Source: Bacillota bacterium (GTDB taxonomy: Bacteria > Bacillota > Bacilli > Alicyclobacillales > SLC66). From it: DNA of 32,129 bases. Below the pieces are notes generated by a model that worked only from the letters and a program-made list of their open reading frames with translations, did not search any database and was not told the DNA's origin. A program made the translations under genes and the position numbers. The DNA is taken from positions 1-32,129 of the forward strand of contig JAJYTO010000013.1 of assembly GCA_021793015.1 (NCBI GenBank), in the 5' to 3' direction. Below, piece after piece: positions 8,205-15,949 of this stretch (position 1 is its first letter; the number at the start of each line of letters is the position of its first letter).

Positions 8205-10454
8205 CTACGAGACCTGCAAACTGACGGTCTGGCCCGCAAACGAGGCCACCAACTGAAGCGAGCCGCCTGGGCTTGGCAACAGCGGTGTACCCACAGGCTC
8301 CAGATACTGTCCATCCACCAGAACGACAGATTGCGCGACACCTGACGAAGTGACGAGTCTCCAGGTTGCAAGCGATGCCACATCCAACACCTTGCCATTC
8401 GCATAATGCGCTATAAGATCGGGCAGCGCCACAAGAACGCGCCCGTTTTGCACGACTTCCTGCGCGGGCCCCGCCACCAGTCCTTTGAGTGCAACGACTC
8501 TGAAATACGCCAAAGCGGGCAATCCATGATTCCAAATGGACACTGTAACCAGTCCTGGCGTACGGAAATCAGCAGTCGCTCCATGCCAAGTCACAGAATC
8601 ATAAGGCGCAAACCACCCGGTGGCGTTGGTCAACGTGTCAGTCTTCCCTCCGTGCTGAAACTGCGCGACCAGCGCAATCTTCTGACCCTGATATACGGTC
8701 ATCCCCGTTGGCGGTGGAACGATGATGAGCGAGGAACCGGACTGTGCATCGCGCACATCAAAGGTCGCCACGCCATTTTTTTGCACGGCGATATGAGTGA
8801 CGTCCATGCCCAGAGACTGACCGTTCCACAAATCGTTGTTCGGATTGCTGGTCGCGGTGAAGGCGTTATTGCCGCTTGAACTGGGATACGTGTCGTTATA
8901 CGTTCCCGCAGTGTCCAGGGGCGCATGCAGATCGCCTGTATGTCCAGCCTCCACGATCGCAATATCGTCATGATGCGTCTTGTTTTGACTGGGGGTGTTA
9001 AGAACGTCGTTTCGCCAGTCATAGCTTGCCGGGATCGCTTGCGCCCCGTCAATATGCCAGATCAGCACGCCGGATTCCGGCAGCGCCCGATCGTAACTGA
9101 TCTGCTGCTCGTTGGAGATCAGGAAATAGTCCGATTGATTCCCGGTCGGGCGCAGTTCATACACGACAGGGCTTGTTTCGATCGGCGGTAAAATAACGCC
9201 CGTTTCGCTCTCTGAAATCACTTGAGGATCGATCCATCCAAGAAAGATCCGCGAAAATGGATCCAACTCTGCAGGTGAACTGCCGGCGGGGTAGCCATTC
9301 CAGTTGCCGTCTCCCATCAACGACCACGGACCCACGCCTTGCCCTGCTTTGGGCGAACTCGACGTGTCATACAGGTCGTCAAGACCCAGAATGTGCCCCA
9401 ATTCATGCGCCAACACACCGATCGTCGTCGGAGTCATGCTGGCATCAGAGAGTTCCGGAACAAGATCGTATGCACTGACCGTCGCCACTGCGGCGCCATT
9501 TCCCCCGTTGGCGCCGCCTCCTGAACCACCCGACTGTCCTTGTCCACCACTGCCTGCACCACTGCCTGCACTGCTCCCTGCACCGCTTCCTGCGCTGCTC
9601 CCTGCACCGCTTCCTGCACTGCTCCCTGCGCTGCTGCCTGCACTGTTCCCTGCACCACTGCCGGTGCTGCTGCCCGCGCCGGTCAGAGGCACCCGCAACG
9701 GCGTGGGAAGTTGATCTTCCACCGGCCAGATCAACCTGGTGTCGGTCGGCTGGACATCCGCGCCGTAACCGGTGAAAACGAACGCAAGATACTGAACGGC
9801 GCCGTTCGCCACATACGGGGAGAAATTGAAGTGGTCGGCCACCAACTGATGGATGACATCGACGACGATTGCGTTGTCATTGTGCGGATACGGGCTGCCT
9901 GTCCCATTGTCTTTCCCCGCATAGTAAGCCTCGGAATGAGGCAGTGTGAGAAAGGCGCCGGGATGCAGGGGATCTCCAATCACAGTTCCCGTCAATTGAA
10001 ACTTCCCGTACGACACTTGTCGATAATAGTCGGCGACCGATCCTGTTTTGCCGAAGTAGAGGCGCCTGTAGACAGACAACGGCTCAGTCGCCGGCTTCCC
10101 CTTGAACGCCACACACACAACGAGCATCTTGGCGAGCGCCGTCGTCGTCGGCAAAGTGTACGCGCCGGCCTTCTGTGTGTGTGCGGCGCCGAGCCGCCTC
10201 TGCGTCCGTTTCCGCGCCAAGGCAGCCTGCGGCGTCAACCCGCTTGCCCGCGCAATCCCTCTTGCAGTCTCCCCCGCGGCAGTGCCTGGGATTGTCAACC
10301 CGGTTGCCTTGGCAGTCGCCCCGGTGTTTGCCATAGCGCTTGTCCGCAGCGCAGGCGGCGCCTTCATGGCCGCAGCATGGTCCATCCAGGACAGATTCAC
10401 AGTCATGCCAATCATGAGAATAACCAAAAATGATCCAATATAGCGTTCCCGCAT
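8205..10454 (-). CDS. Secreted M6-type zinc metalloprotease
   Basis: A 749-residue exported endopeptidase resembling the immune inhibitor A (M6) family. Residues 1-29 are a Sec signal peptide (RERYIGSFLVILMIGMTV core, AAA end). A Thr/Ala-rich propeptide-like stretch follows to about 100, then the catalytic region, with ADYYRQVSYGKF near 141 and the zinc site HELGHILGLDD at 350-360 (His350, Glu351, His354). A downstream GPWSLMGDGNW matches the family's Met-containing turn. Residues 259-320 are a low-complexity Gly/Ser/Ala insert just before the zinc site. The last 180 residues are beta-rich and may form an Ig-like or bacterial adhesion domain. The ATG at 10454 has only a weak Shine-Dalgarno nearby; a GGGGGAG 13 nt upstream lies in a hairpin arm. 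Its substrate is unknown; nutritional proteolysis is likely. Confidence 0.85.
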   Translation of the reverse strand: MRERYIGSFLVILMIGMTVNLSWMDHAAAMKAPPALRTSAMANTGATAKATGLTIPGTAAGETARGIARASGLTPQAALARKRTQRRLGAAHTQKAGAYTLPTTTALAKMLVVCVAFKGKPATEPLSVYRRLYFGKTGSVADYYRQVSYGKFQLTGTVIGDPLHPGAFLTLPHSEAYYAGKDNGTGSPYPHNDNAIVVDVIHQLVADHFNFSPYVANGAVQYLAFVFTGYGADVQPTDTRLIWPVEDQLPTPLRVPLTGAGSSTGSGAGNSAGSSAGSSAGSGAGSSAGSGAGSSAGSGAGSGGQGQSGGSGGGANGGNGAAVATVSAYDLVPELSDASMTPTTIGVLAHELGHILGLDDLYDTSSSPKAGQGVGPWSLMGDGNWNGYPAGSSPAELDPFSRIFLGWIDPQVISESETGVILPPIETSPVVYELRPTGNQSDYFLISNEQQISYDRALPESGVLIWHIDGAQAIPASYDWRNDVLNTPSQNKTHHDDIAIVEAGHTGDLHAPLDTAGTYNDTYPSSSGNNAFTATSNPNNDLWNGQSLGMDVTHIAVQKNGVATFDVRDAQSGSSLIIVPPPTGMTVYQGQKIALVAQFQHGGKTDTLTNATGWFAPYDSVTWHGATADFRTPGLVTVSIWNHGLPALAYFRVVALKGLVAGPAQEVVQNGRVLVALPDLIAHYANGKVLDVASLATWRLVTSSGVAQSVVLVDGQYLEPVGTPLLPSPGGSLQLVASFAGQTVSLQVS
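9551..9673 (-). repeat. 12-bp tandem repeats encoding a Gly/Ser/Ala linker
   Basis: About ten copies of a 12-bp unit (minus strand, roughly GCAGGGAGCAGT) run in tandem inside the protease gene and encode repeating SAGS/GAGS tetrapeptides. Copies are very similar, which favours replication slippage and length variation between strains. All units are multiples of three, so the frame is kept. Confidence 0.8.
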
Positions 10455-10464
10455 CCGGCCTGAG

Positions 10465-10505
10465 ACACTCCCCCGTGTATGATTTGATCATACACGGGGG
10501 AGTGT
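10465..10505. repeat. Perfect 19-bp hairpin in the leader of the M6 protease
   Basis: ACACTCCCCCGTGTATGAT, loop TTG, then ATCATACACGGGGGAGTGT is a perfect 19-bp stem with a 3-nt loop. In the minus-strand transcript it ends about 10 nt before the protease ATG, and its 3' arm holds the only strong SD-like run (GGGGGAG). It has no T-tract. Confidence 0.85.
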
Positions 10506-10592
10506 CGGCTTACAAGCCTATGAACCTTCCAACAGTTTCATGCCGCAGACTTACTGCCGTCAGTGGAATCATTCGCTGTGCGCCTGTCCCGC

Positions 10593-11027
10593 TCACTTCG
10601 TGCTTTGATCCTGTGAGAGACGGGCCCACAGCGTCTTTGCGGCACTCTCCCCCACCAGCGCGAATGCCTTGCGCAGCACAGCACTCGCAGCATGTTCACC
10701 AAGGTCGGCGAGGCTCTCGCAAAACAACTGCAAGGACCCGTACTCACTGCGAAGTTCCAGGCAGGTGCGAGCGTTTGCGATCGTGGCTCGCACTTTCCGA
10801 ACATTTCGGATGATGCCGGAGTCATGTTCGAGCATCTTTTCCACGATCACTTCGTCAAACGCGGCCACATCTTCGATCCGAAATCCCTGAAAGGCGCCGC
10901 GAAACGCTTCCCACCGCTTTTCGACAACGGATCGACTGAATCCGGTCATAAACACCACTTTCGTAAGCAGTTCGAAAAACTCTTCGTCCGTACCGCTCCA
11001 CCACAGCCTGTCCACAGCCATCGCCAT
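10593..11027 (-). CDS. TAG-like (3-methyladenine glycosylase I family) protein, shortened
   Basis: A 144-residue protein from ATG 11027, preceded by GGGGGGAG at 5 nt; the ORF-track start 114 codons earlier runs into non-coding sequence. It resembles the HhH core of DNA-3-methyladenine glycosylase I (Adenine_glyco): EEFFELLTKVVFMTGFSRSVV, KRWEAFRGAFQGF, VAAFDEVIVEKML and GIIRNVRKVRATIANAR align with family landmarks. TAG proteins are about 185 residues. Here the N-terminal CxW zinc-binding segment is absent, the position of the catalytic Glu appears changed (family roughly LEGxQAGLSW, here VVFMTGFSRS), and the C-terminal Cys/His ligands are not seen. It may therefore be non-catalytic or have another substrate. 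It lies between the lipoprotein and protease genes on the same strand. Confidence 0.7.
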   Translation of the reverse strand: MAMAVDRLWWSGTDEEFFELLTKVVFMTGFSRSVVEKRWEAFRGAFQGFRIEDVAAFDEVIVEKMLEHDSGIIRNVRKVRATIANARTCLELRSEYGSLQLFCESLADLGEHAASAVLRKAFALVGESAAKTLWARLSQDQSTK

Positions 11028-11185
11028 ACCGCTCCCCCCACCCGCAAGTGATGGGATGAGCGTAACGAACAAACGCGGTTTGCACCATGCCGCTTTGCAT
11101 AGAAACAAAACGCATGACAGAAAGGACGCCCTATCCCGTCGCATGATCGCGATGGCAACACATCGCCGTGACTGCCTGCTCGAGT

Positions 11186-12451
11186 CTACTTCCAAGTTAG
11201 ACCTCCGTTTATTGTTTTCAATACTCTGGTAGATACTGCTGAACTGATTCCGTTTACGTTCTCCACCATCATCCACCCGACTTCCGGCGTCACCATATTC
11301 AACTGTTGAACGCTGTAACCATCGTAAAGCATGCTGGCCAAAGCGCCCGTGACCGGAACCGACGACCATGACTGTCCGGCATTATGCGTACGCACGAGAT
11401 CAGTTCCCGTACTGCCGACAATCCAGCCGATGTTCGGGTTCAAAAAGCACGATACCAAAGGCAACTGATTCCCGAGCGAGACCGTCGTCCCGGCCGTCCA
11501 CGCTTTTCCGCCATTTGTCGTATGATAGCTCACAAGTGCATTGGGACGGCCCATGAACTCAAACGGAATGGTTCCCGACTCACCTGAAAACACGGGCTGG
11601 TATCCAACCGTGGCAAAAAATTTGCGCTGAAACGGCCTGGGAACAGGAAGCCGAATCGGATACCAGGTCCTGCCCGCCGTTGTCGAATGGTACAACATGG
11701 CAATAGACTTTTGCGTCAGCATGAAATTCCCTGTCGCAATCCAACCTTCATTGGCGTTCGTGAACACCATGGGCATGGGAACGTCGAACTCCGGCAAAGC
11801 ATGCGGAGTAGCCTTCTTGTTCGGGACGTATCCGCCAGTTGACGACATAAGCTTCCACGACTGACCCCTATTGGTTGTCCCGAAGATAGAGGTATCGCCC
11901 TGGTTCATCGCTCCACCGGAAAAAGTCCGGATCCATCCATTTTGATCAGAACTGAAACTGATTTGCTGGACGTAGTTGGCAACCGGCAGAACTTCCTGCA
12001 TATGCCGCGTCCAAGTGCGACCGCCATCCGTGGTTCGAAGCACGGTGAGCCTGTTGACTTGGCCCACTTTCGCAATCCAGGCAATCCAGCCCATTTTCGT
12101 CGACACAAAGAGAACCGTCGGCGCCGGACTACCCTGATTGGGGTCGTACTTCGGAACCCAGGGCACCGCATGACGAACCCAGCGAGAACCTCCGTCGTCC
12201 GTTGTCCATACGCTGAATCGGTTATGCCAGTACCCCGCATCGAATCCCGTTTGAGGATCCGTCATGTCGATAGCGGTCAGAAACGATGCTTGAGTGGCTG
12301 ACGACAAACTGCCTTGCAAGGCTAAGGGAGGAGGAGTTGCGGACATGGCGGTATCTTGCGCCAATTGGTATCTTGGCACCCCTCCAGTGGTAAGAACGCT
12401 ACAGGCAAGCAAAGGGCAAAGCAATCCTACTGCCCAGGATGTCCAACTCAT
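11186..12451 (-). CDS. Asp-box (BNR/Ycf48-like) beta-propeller lipoprotein
   Basis: A 421-residue exported protein. ATG 12451 is preferred over the ORF-track start because GAGGTG lies 6 nt upstream. The N-terminus is a lipoprotein signal (WAVGLLCPLLACS, lipobox LLAC), so it should be anchored on the outer face of the membrane. At least seven Asp-box-like loops of the type S/T-x-D/N-x-G-x-x-W are visible (TTDDGGSRW, TTDGGRTW, TTNRGQSW, TTAGRTW, TTNGGKAW, THNAGQSW, TINGGLTW), spaced as in a seven-bladed propeller. Such proteins include Ycf48-type assembly factors and sialidase-like folds. No sialidase active site (Arg triad with FRIP) is seen, so an enzymatic role is not claimed. The ligand is unknown. 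Confidence 0.8.
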   Translation of the reverse strand: MSWTSWAVGLLCPLLACSVLTTGGVPRYQLAQDTAMSATPPPLALQGSLSSATQASFLTAIDMTDPQTGFDAGYWHNRFSVWTTDDGGSRWVRHAVPWVPKYDPNQGSPAPTVLFVSTKMGWIAWIAKVGQVNRLTVLRTTDGGRTWTRHMQEVLPVANYVQQISFSSDQNGWIRTFSGGAMNQGDTSIFGTTNRGQSWKLMSSTGGYVPNKKATPHALPEFDVPMPMVFTNANEGWIATGNFMLTQKSIAMLYHSTTAGRTWYPIRLPVPRPFQRKFFATVGYQPVFSGESGTIPFEFMGRPNALVSYHTTNGGKAWTAGTTVSLGNQLPLVSCFLNPNIGWIVGSTGTDLVRTHNAGQSWSSVPVTGALASMLYDGYSVQQLNMVTPEVGWMMVENVNGISSAVSTRVLKTINGGLTWK

Positions 12452-12555
12452 GTCAATCACCTCAACCATCTGACGATGCGGACGGTCCTGAGGTTACGTC
12501 AACCAATTCTGCGTAACTGATTGCCGCACCTTCCTGCCCCAGCGACATCACGCTG

Positions 12556-12595
12556 GCCAAGCGGGAACACCTATTCATGCAATTACCCGCTTGGC
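12556..12595. repeat. 10-bp perfect hairpin downstream of the isochorismatase-like gene
   Basis: GCCAAGCGGG and CCCGCTTGGC with a 20-nt loop lie in the gap between the lipoprotein start and the hydrolase stop. There is no T-tract. It may be a weak terminator or a small palindromic repeat. Confidence 0.5.
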
Positions 12596-12643
12596 GGGCT
12601 TATTCAGCATTTGCACCCAATAGCGACATAGAACGTGCTGCAT

Positions 12644-13204
12644 TCAGCGCGACACGTGGCTGAAACTGTCCAGGAATTCTTGGGAAGCCACAATCCGAGC
12701 CCCCCACCTTTTTAGGTTCACAAGAGCCTTGTCTCGTTTAAAATCAGAAGCGCCAGCAACGGCATCACTTAGCACCGTAACTTCAAACCCACTCTTCAGA
12801 GCGTGTTTTGCCGTAGCCGACACGCATCCTTCCGCGAACAAACCTACAATTACGAGACGGCGAAGTTTGTTTTTCGTGAGGTATTCAAGCAAGAGTGGGT
12901 TAGTTAGCGCACTACCCACCTTCTTGGTGAAGTACACGTCATTGATGACATGTAGACGATCATCCAGTTTGGTGCCTGATGACCCTTTGATAGCCGCGTT
13001 ATTACGAAATAGGTTTGAAATCCACTGCACTCGTTCAAATTCATTCCTAATATAGATGATGAGGAATTGATTGCTATGCGAATAGTCAATCACCCTGTTT
13101 ATTTGTTGTAGCATTGAAATACCTTGATGTTTTGCAACAGGCATCCGTGCATTATTAGCCAAGAAATCATTCTGAACATCTATAACAAGGACTGCTGTAT
13201 TCAC
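12644..13204 (-). CDS. Isochorismatase-like cysteine hydrolase
   Basis: A 186-residue protein of the isochorismatase-like superfamily, which includes nicotinamidases, N-carbamoyl amidases and isochorismate hydrolases. The catalytic triad is visible: Asp9 (VIDVQNDF), Lys94 in YFTKK and Cys127 in GLFAEGCVSATA. A cis-peptide-type GLFAEGC turn precedes the Cys. The exact substrate cannot be assigned. The second half (AEGCVSATAKHAL...VTVLSDAVA) is typical of the amidohydrolase branch. The start is GTG with only a weak SD. The gene is AT-richer than its surroundings and has no partner, which suggests separate acquisition. It lies upstream of a high-GC block and downstream of the DinB-like gene. Confidence 0.85.
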   Translation of the reverse strand: MNTAVLVIDVQNDFLANNARMPVAKHQGISMLQQINRVIDYSHSNQFLIIYIRNEFERVQWISNLFRNNAAIKGSSGTKLDDRLHVINDVYFTKKVGSALTNPLLLEYLTKNKLRRLVIVGLFAEGCVSATAKHALKSGFEVTVLSDAVAGASDFKRDKALVNLKRWGARIVASQEFLDSFSHVSR

Positions 13205-13383
13205 TTGCCCTATCCGCCCATCCCGTACGTAATGTAACCGTATTAGAAAAAACCCAACTATACCTATTTATAGCAATAGACTCGATATTGCACACTTCTC
13301 CCGAATGCGCACACAACGGTCTGTTCCCATTCTACTGCATTTTTGCACCCATTACCTGAAGAAGGGAGCCAATACTATCCGAC

Positions 13384-13854
13384 TTAATCCCATATGTTCG
13401 GGCGTGATATTCCTGTACTTCTCATACATTGAAGGAACTGACCTGTATGCACGGATTCATGGTACGCAATGCGATTCAACATATCCCCATAAGTTCTAAC
13501 GTATCCAACGTTCGAACGGTCAAGTTCCCGTGTCATTAACTCTTCTTCAGAAAGGCTTCGGACAAAAGAGATAAAGTCCTCAAAATACCGGATAGACCTG
13601 GATATTTCAATCTCTACGCTTGTTATAGGATCATGTTCGAATGGTTCCTCATAATGCGGTAATGACCGACCCAACTTTAGCGATTCATGATAGTACACTT
13701 GGCTTGTCCAAACATGGCGAATGGTCTCACCAAAAGAAAACGCCTCGTCATCTGGCTTCCATGTCAACCATTCATCGGGCAGGGCTCGCCACAGTTTGAT
13801 TGACCTTCTTCGAACCTCTTGGAAATTTAACACTGCCAGTTCACTCGCATTCAT
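13384..13854 (-). CDS. DinB-like putative metal-dependent hydrolase
   Basis: A 156-residue four-helix-bundle protein of the DinB/YfiT type. ATG 13854 is chosen because GGAGG lies 9 nt upstream; the track start seven codons earlier does not have this. The three metal-ligand histidines are present: His47 in ETIRHVW, and His132 and His136 in YHESVHTGQ. Family members include thiol-transferases (bacillithiol or mycothiol S-transferases) and uncharacterised damage-inducible proteins; nothing here decides between them. Base composition is AT-rich like the isochorismatase-like gene next to it. The 13205-13383 gap between them is AT-rich and shows no gene. Confidence 0.8.
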   Translation of the reverse strand: MNASELAVLNFQEVRRRSIKLWRALPDEWLTWKPDDEAFSFGETIRHVWTSQVYYHESLKLGRSLPHYEEPFEHDPITSVEIEISRSIRYFEDFISFVRSLSEEELMTRELDRSNVGYVRTYGDMLNRIAYHESVHTGQFLQCMRSTGISRPNIWD

Positions 13855-13926
13855 CTTAACTTGCCTCCATTCCACCCCGTCTTATAAAATACTAAGGGAA
13901 TTTACCTCACATGCTGGGCGCAGGAA

Positions 13927-14337
13927 CTAGGGCCCGGTGTTTTGTGGGGGAGTCGATTCCCCCACAAATTGACGCGCATGATCCAGAATTGTTTCGGCGT
14001 AGCTAATAGCCGCCTTGGCTTCCTCCAAATCAACATCGGTGAGCACCTCGGGCTCGTAACGCATATCTATGGAGTACTCATTTAAGACGGCCGATTCTAA
14101 CGTGTATTCCGGAAACGCAGGCTGGGAGACGCGGATGGCATCGACCAATCGACTCAAGTCATGCGTCTTCGGAAAGGTTGTGATTTCGTGCAACAACACC
14201 GCCTTCAAAGCTTTCTCGGCGGCTTGTTGAGCGTGATAACACGCGTTATGGTAAAGACCCGGAACGAGCAGTCGACGGGCGGTTTCCAGGTCCGCCGTCG
14301 CTAGATCAAGAAGGCCGGAAGGCACGGGATTCGCCAT
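13927..14337 (-). CDS. HEPN-domain protein, partner of the MNT protein
   Basis: A 136-residue helical HEPN protein (PF05168-like). The core YHAQQAAEKALKAVLL at 34-49, then THDLSRLVDAI, and MRYEP at 92-96 match the family that travels with minimal nucleotidyltransferases. The start overlaps the MNT gene by 32 bp in another frame, so the two are translationally linked. In HepT-type toxins an RNase motif RX4-6H is needed; I see no clear R-x4-6-H here, so toxicity through RNA cleavage is uncertain. The last residues (ESTPPQNTGP) are encoded by a perfect hairpin at 13941-13968, which may have altered or extended the original C-terminus. In this pair the HEPN gene comes second. Confidence 0.85.
   Translation of the reverse strand: MANPVPSGLLDLATADLETARRLLVPGLYHNACYHAQQAAEKALKAVLLHEITTFPKTHDLSRLVDAIRVSQPAFPEYTLESAVLNEYSIDMRYEPEVLTDVDLEEAKAAISYAETILDHARQFVGESTPPQNTGP
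13941..13968. repeat. 11-bp perfect hairpin overlapping the HEPN 3' end
   Basis: TTTGTGGGGGA, a 6-nt loop and TCCCCCACAAA form a perfect stem inside the last codons of the HEPN gene. In the direction of transcription it is followed by an A-rich stretch, not T, so a standard intrinsic terminator is unlikely. Confidence 0.7.
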
Positions 14338-14641
14338 ACACCCAACATCCTTTTTGAAGAATTTCTTGAATCACGGGATGTCCTTCGGATACCGCCTTTT
14401 GAAGTTCTTCCGGCGTGCGCACCAAAATGTCCGCCGCGATGACTCGCGGCCGGAGCGCCATTTGATATTTGATTCCCCGCTGCCGACGGATGTCTGCTTT
14501 GCGTTCGATAACCAGGAAATCGAAGTCGCTGTCGTCATTTGCCGCGAGGCTCGCTTCCGACCCGAAAAGAACAATGGCTTCCGGGTGCCCCGCTGCCACC
14601 ATCTTTTGGACATAGTCGTTGAGAATCGCTGCGCGGTCCAT
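14306..14641 (-). CDS. MNT-type minimal nucleotidyltransferase (antitoxin-type)
   Basis: A 111-residue protein of the DNA polymerase beta-like minimal nucleotidyltransferase family. The motif GSx10DxD is complete (Gly27-Ser28 to Asp39 and Asp41, in FGSEASLAANDDSDFDFLV), and the third carboxylate is probably Asp71 (IAADILV), so the active site looks intact. In MntA-HepT systems such enzymes AMPylate and silence the HEPN toxin; the same role is inferred here from the overlapping HEPN gene. The start ATG 14641 has GGAGGTG 7 nt upstream and an extended -10 just beyond. It lies about 50 nt after the broken jetA/jetD relic. Confidence 0.85.
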   Translation of the reverse strand: MDRAAILNDYVQKMVAAGHPEAIVLFGSEASLAANDDSDFDFLVIERKADIRRQRGIKYQMALRPRVIAADILVRTPEELQKAVSEGHPVIQEILQKGCWVYGESRAFRPS

Positions 14642-14662
14642 TAAGACACCTCCCTGCGCCTT

Positions 14663-14668
14663 AGTATA
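14663..14668 (-). promoter_or_regulatory. Extended -10 promoter of the MNT-HEPN pair
   Basis: The minus strand reads TGCTATACT, an extended -10, about 22 nt before the MNT start codon. No good -35 is present at 17 nt. It falls between the relic's stop and the MNT gene, so the pair has its own transcription start. Confidence 0.5.
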
Positions 14669-14692
14669 GCATGCGCAGTCAAAAACGCATGT

Positions 14693-15832
14693 TCATTTGT
14701 GCATCCTGATCTGTCTCTTTCCTTCAGCTACAGAGCAGGCGAAGCGCGGCCAGCGACGGCTGACCGCTCCGCTGGAGGAGACAAGCGGATGAGGCAACGG
14801 TCGGCCGCACGCCACGTCCAGCAGGGTGCCGAAGATGGACGGGTTCTCCACCACGAAGAGATGCGCGGGCGCTTGGCAAAAAGTCAGGCGTTCCACCTCC
14901 CACAGGGTCAAGGCAACCGGGTGCTCCGCGATCTCCGGGAAACCGGCAATCCACACGATGGAACAGATGTCGTCCAGCACCAGTCCAAATCGGGCATACA
15001 GCGTGCGGACAGCATCGCTGTCCAACTCCGGGCCGGGAGTGCCCCCCGCCGCAGCGTCATCGCGGTCCCTCTCCGTTTCTGCACGAGCATCGCCTGGCCC
15101 ATCCTCCATCTCCCGCAGCGCAACCAAGCCCCAGAAGAACATGCGCCCCGCCAACCCCGACCGATCCAACCCATGCGCGTCCCCGGTCGTCTTCGCCGCA
15201 AACACCGGAAGGCGAACACCGCTACGGCGCCCGCCTGGTCGACGGAGCAATGCCTCAAGTGCCGCGATGGCGGCGGTCCAACCGAGAGAGTCGCCACGCT
15301 GTAAGAACTCCTGCCAGCACTCCCGAAACGCCCGATACCCGGGTCCGCTGCCTCCAGCCAGCGCCTGCCACCAGACAGTCAGCGGCGGGTTCGAAGTCCG
15401 CGCGCCCGCCCATGCACAGAACGTGTCCCATGCCGCAACTTCCGTTTCGCGCTGGCGCCTCCTGCTGATAAATTCGCCCGGGTAGAGAACGTGCATGCAG
15501 TCCTCCAGCGACACGTCAAACCGTGTCCGCCGCAGCGCTTCGTCCAGGCGTTTCAGATCCACGTCGACGCTGCTCTCGCCGTGCAGGTTGTCGGTGAGCA
15601 CCTCGAGATCGCGCTGACACAGTTCCTCCGTGTAATCCGCCAACAGTCCCCAGGCCATGACGTCGGCAAACACGTCTTCCGTCTTCAGCCAATACTTCAT
15701 CTTGCTGTGATTCTCATAGAAGAGCCGCATGATCAAGCGATACCGCGCTACGTGGTCCGCGTTCAGATACTTTAGTTCCGGTACGGGTTTTATCCAGAGC
15801 TCACTCGCCTGGTTTCGGCTCAAGGCACTCAT
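14693..15832 (-). pseudogene. Wadjet-type relic: JetA (DUF2397) head fused to JetD (TIGR02679) body, frameshifted
   Basis: Residues up to about 85 from ATG 15832 (ELKYLNADHVARYRLIMRLFYENHSKMKYWL...) match the start of DUF2397/TIGR02677. From about VDLKRLDEALRR onward the sequence instead matches TIGR02679 (DUF3323/DUF2399): CMHVLYPGEFISRRRQRE, KTTGDAHGLDRSGLAGR, LDDICSIVWIAGF, LTLWEVERL and FVVENPSIF. These are different subunits of one four-gene anti-plasmid system, so an internal deletion has probably fused them. Near the 3' end a 5-bp tandem duplication (14764-14773, CCGCT CCGCT on plus) shifts the frame; without it the text reads SSGQPSLAALRLL as expected of the family. The Toprim-like nuclease end is missing. 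The ORF-track start (15901) is longer; a TTG at 15841 with GGAG upstream is also possible. Likely non-functional. Confidence 0.75.
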
Positions 15833-15949
15833 CCTCTGCAATACGACCGACTCCACATCACCAGTATAGTGAATGCTTAACACACCCGCCCCCCTATGCA
15901 ATGGAAAGTATAGGATCAGTGTGGACCGGCGGCAGCCCCATGCATACGT

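Noticed and set aside
9540-10433. 297-codon plus-strand ORF rich in Cys, Thr and Ala
   Set aside because: It is the antisense of the protease gene; the TACTAS-like repeats mirror the Gly/Ser/Ala linker.
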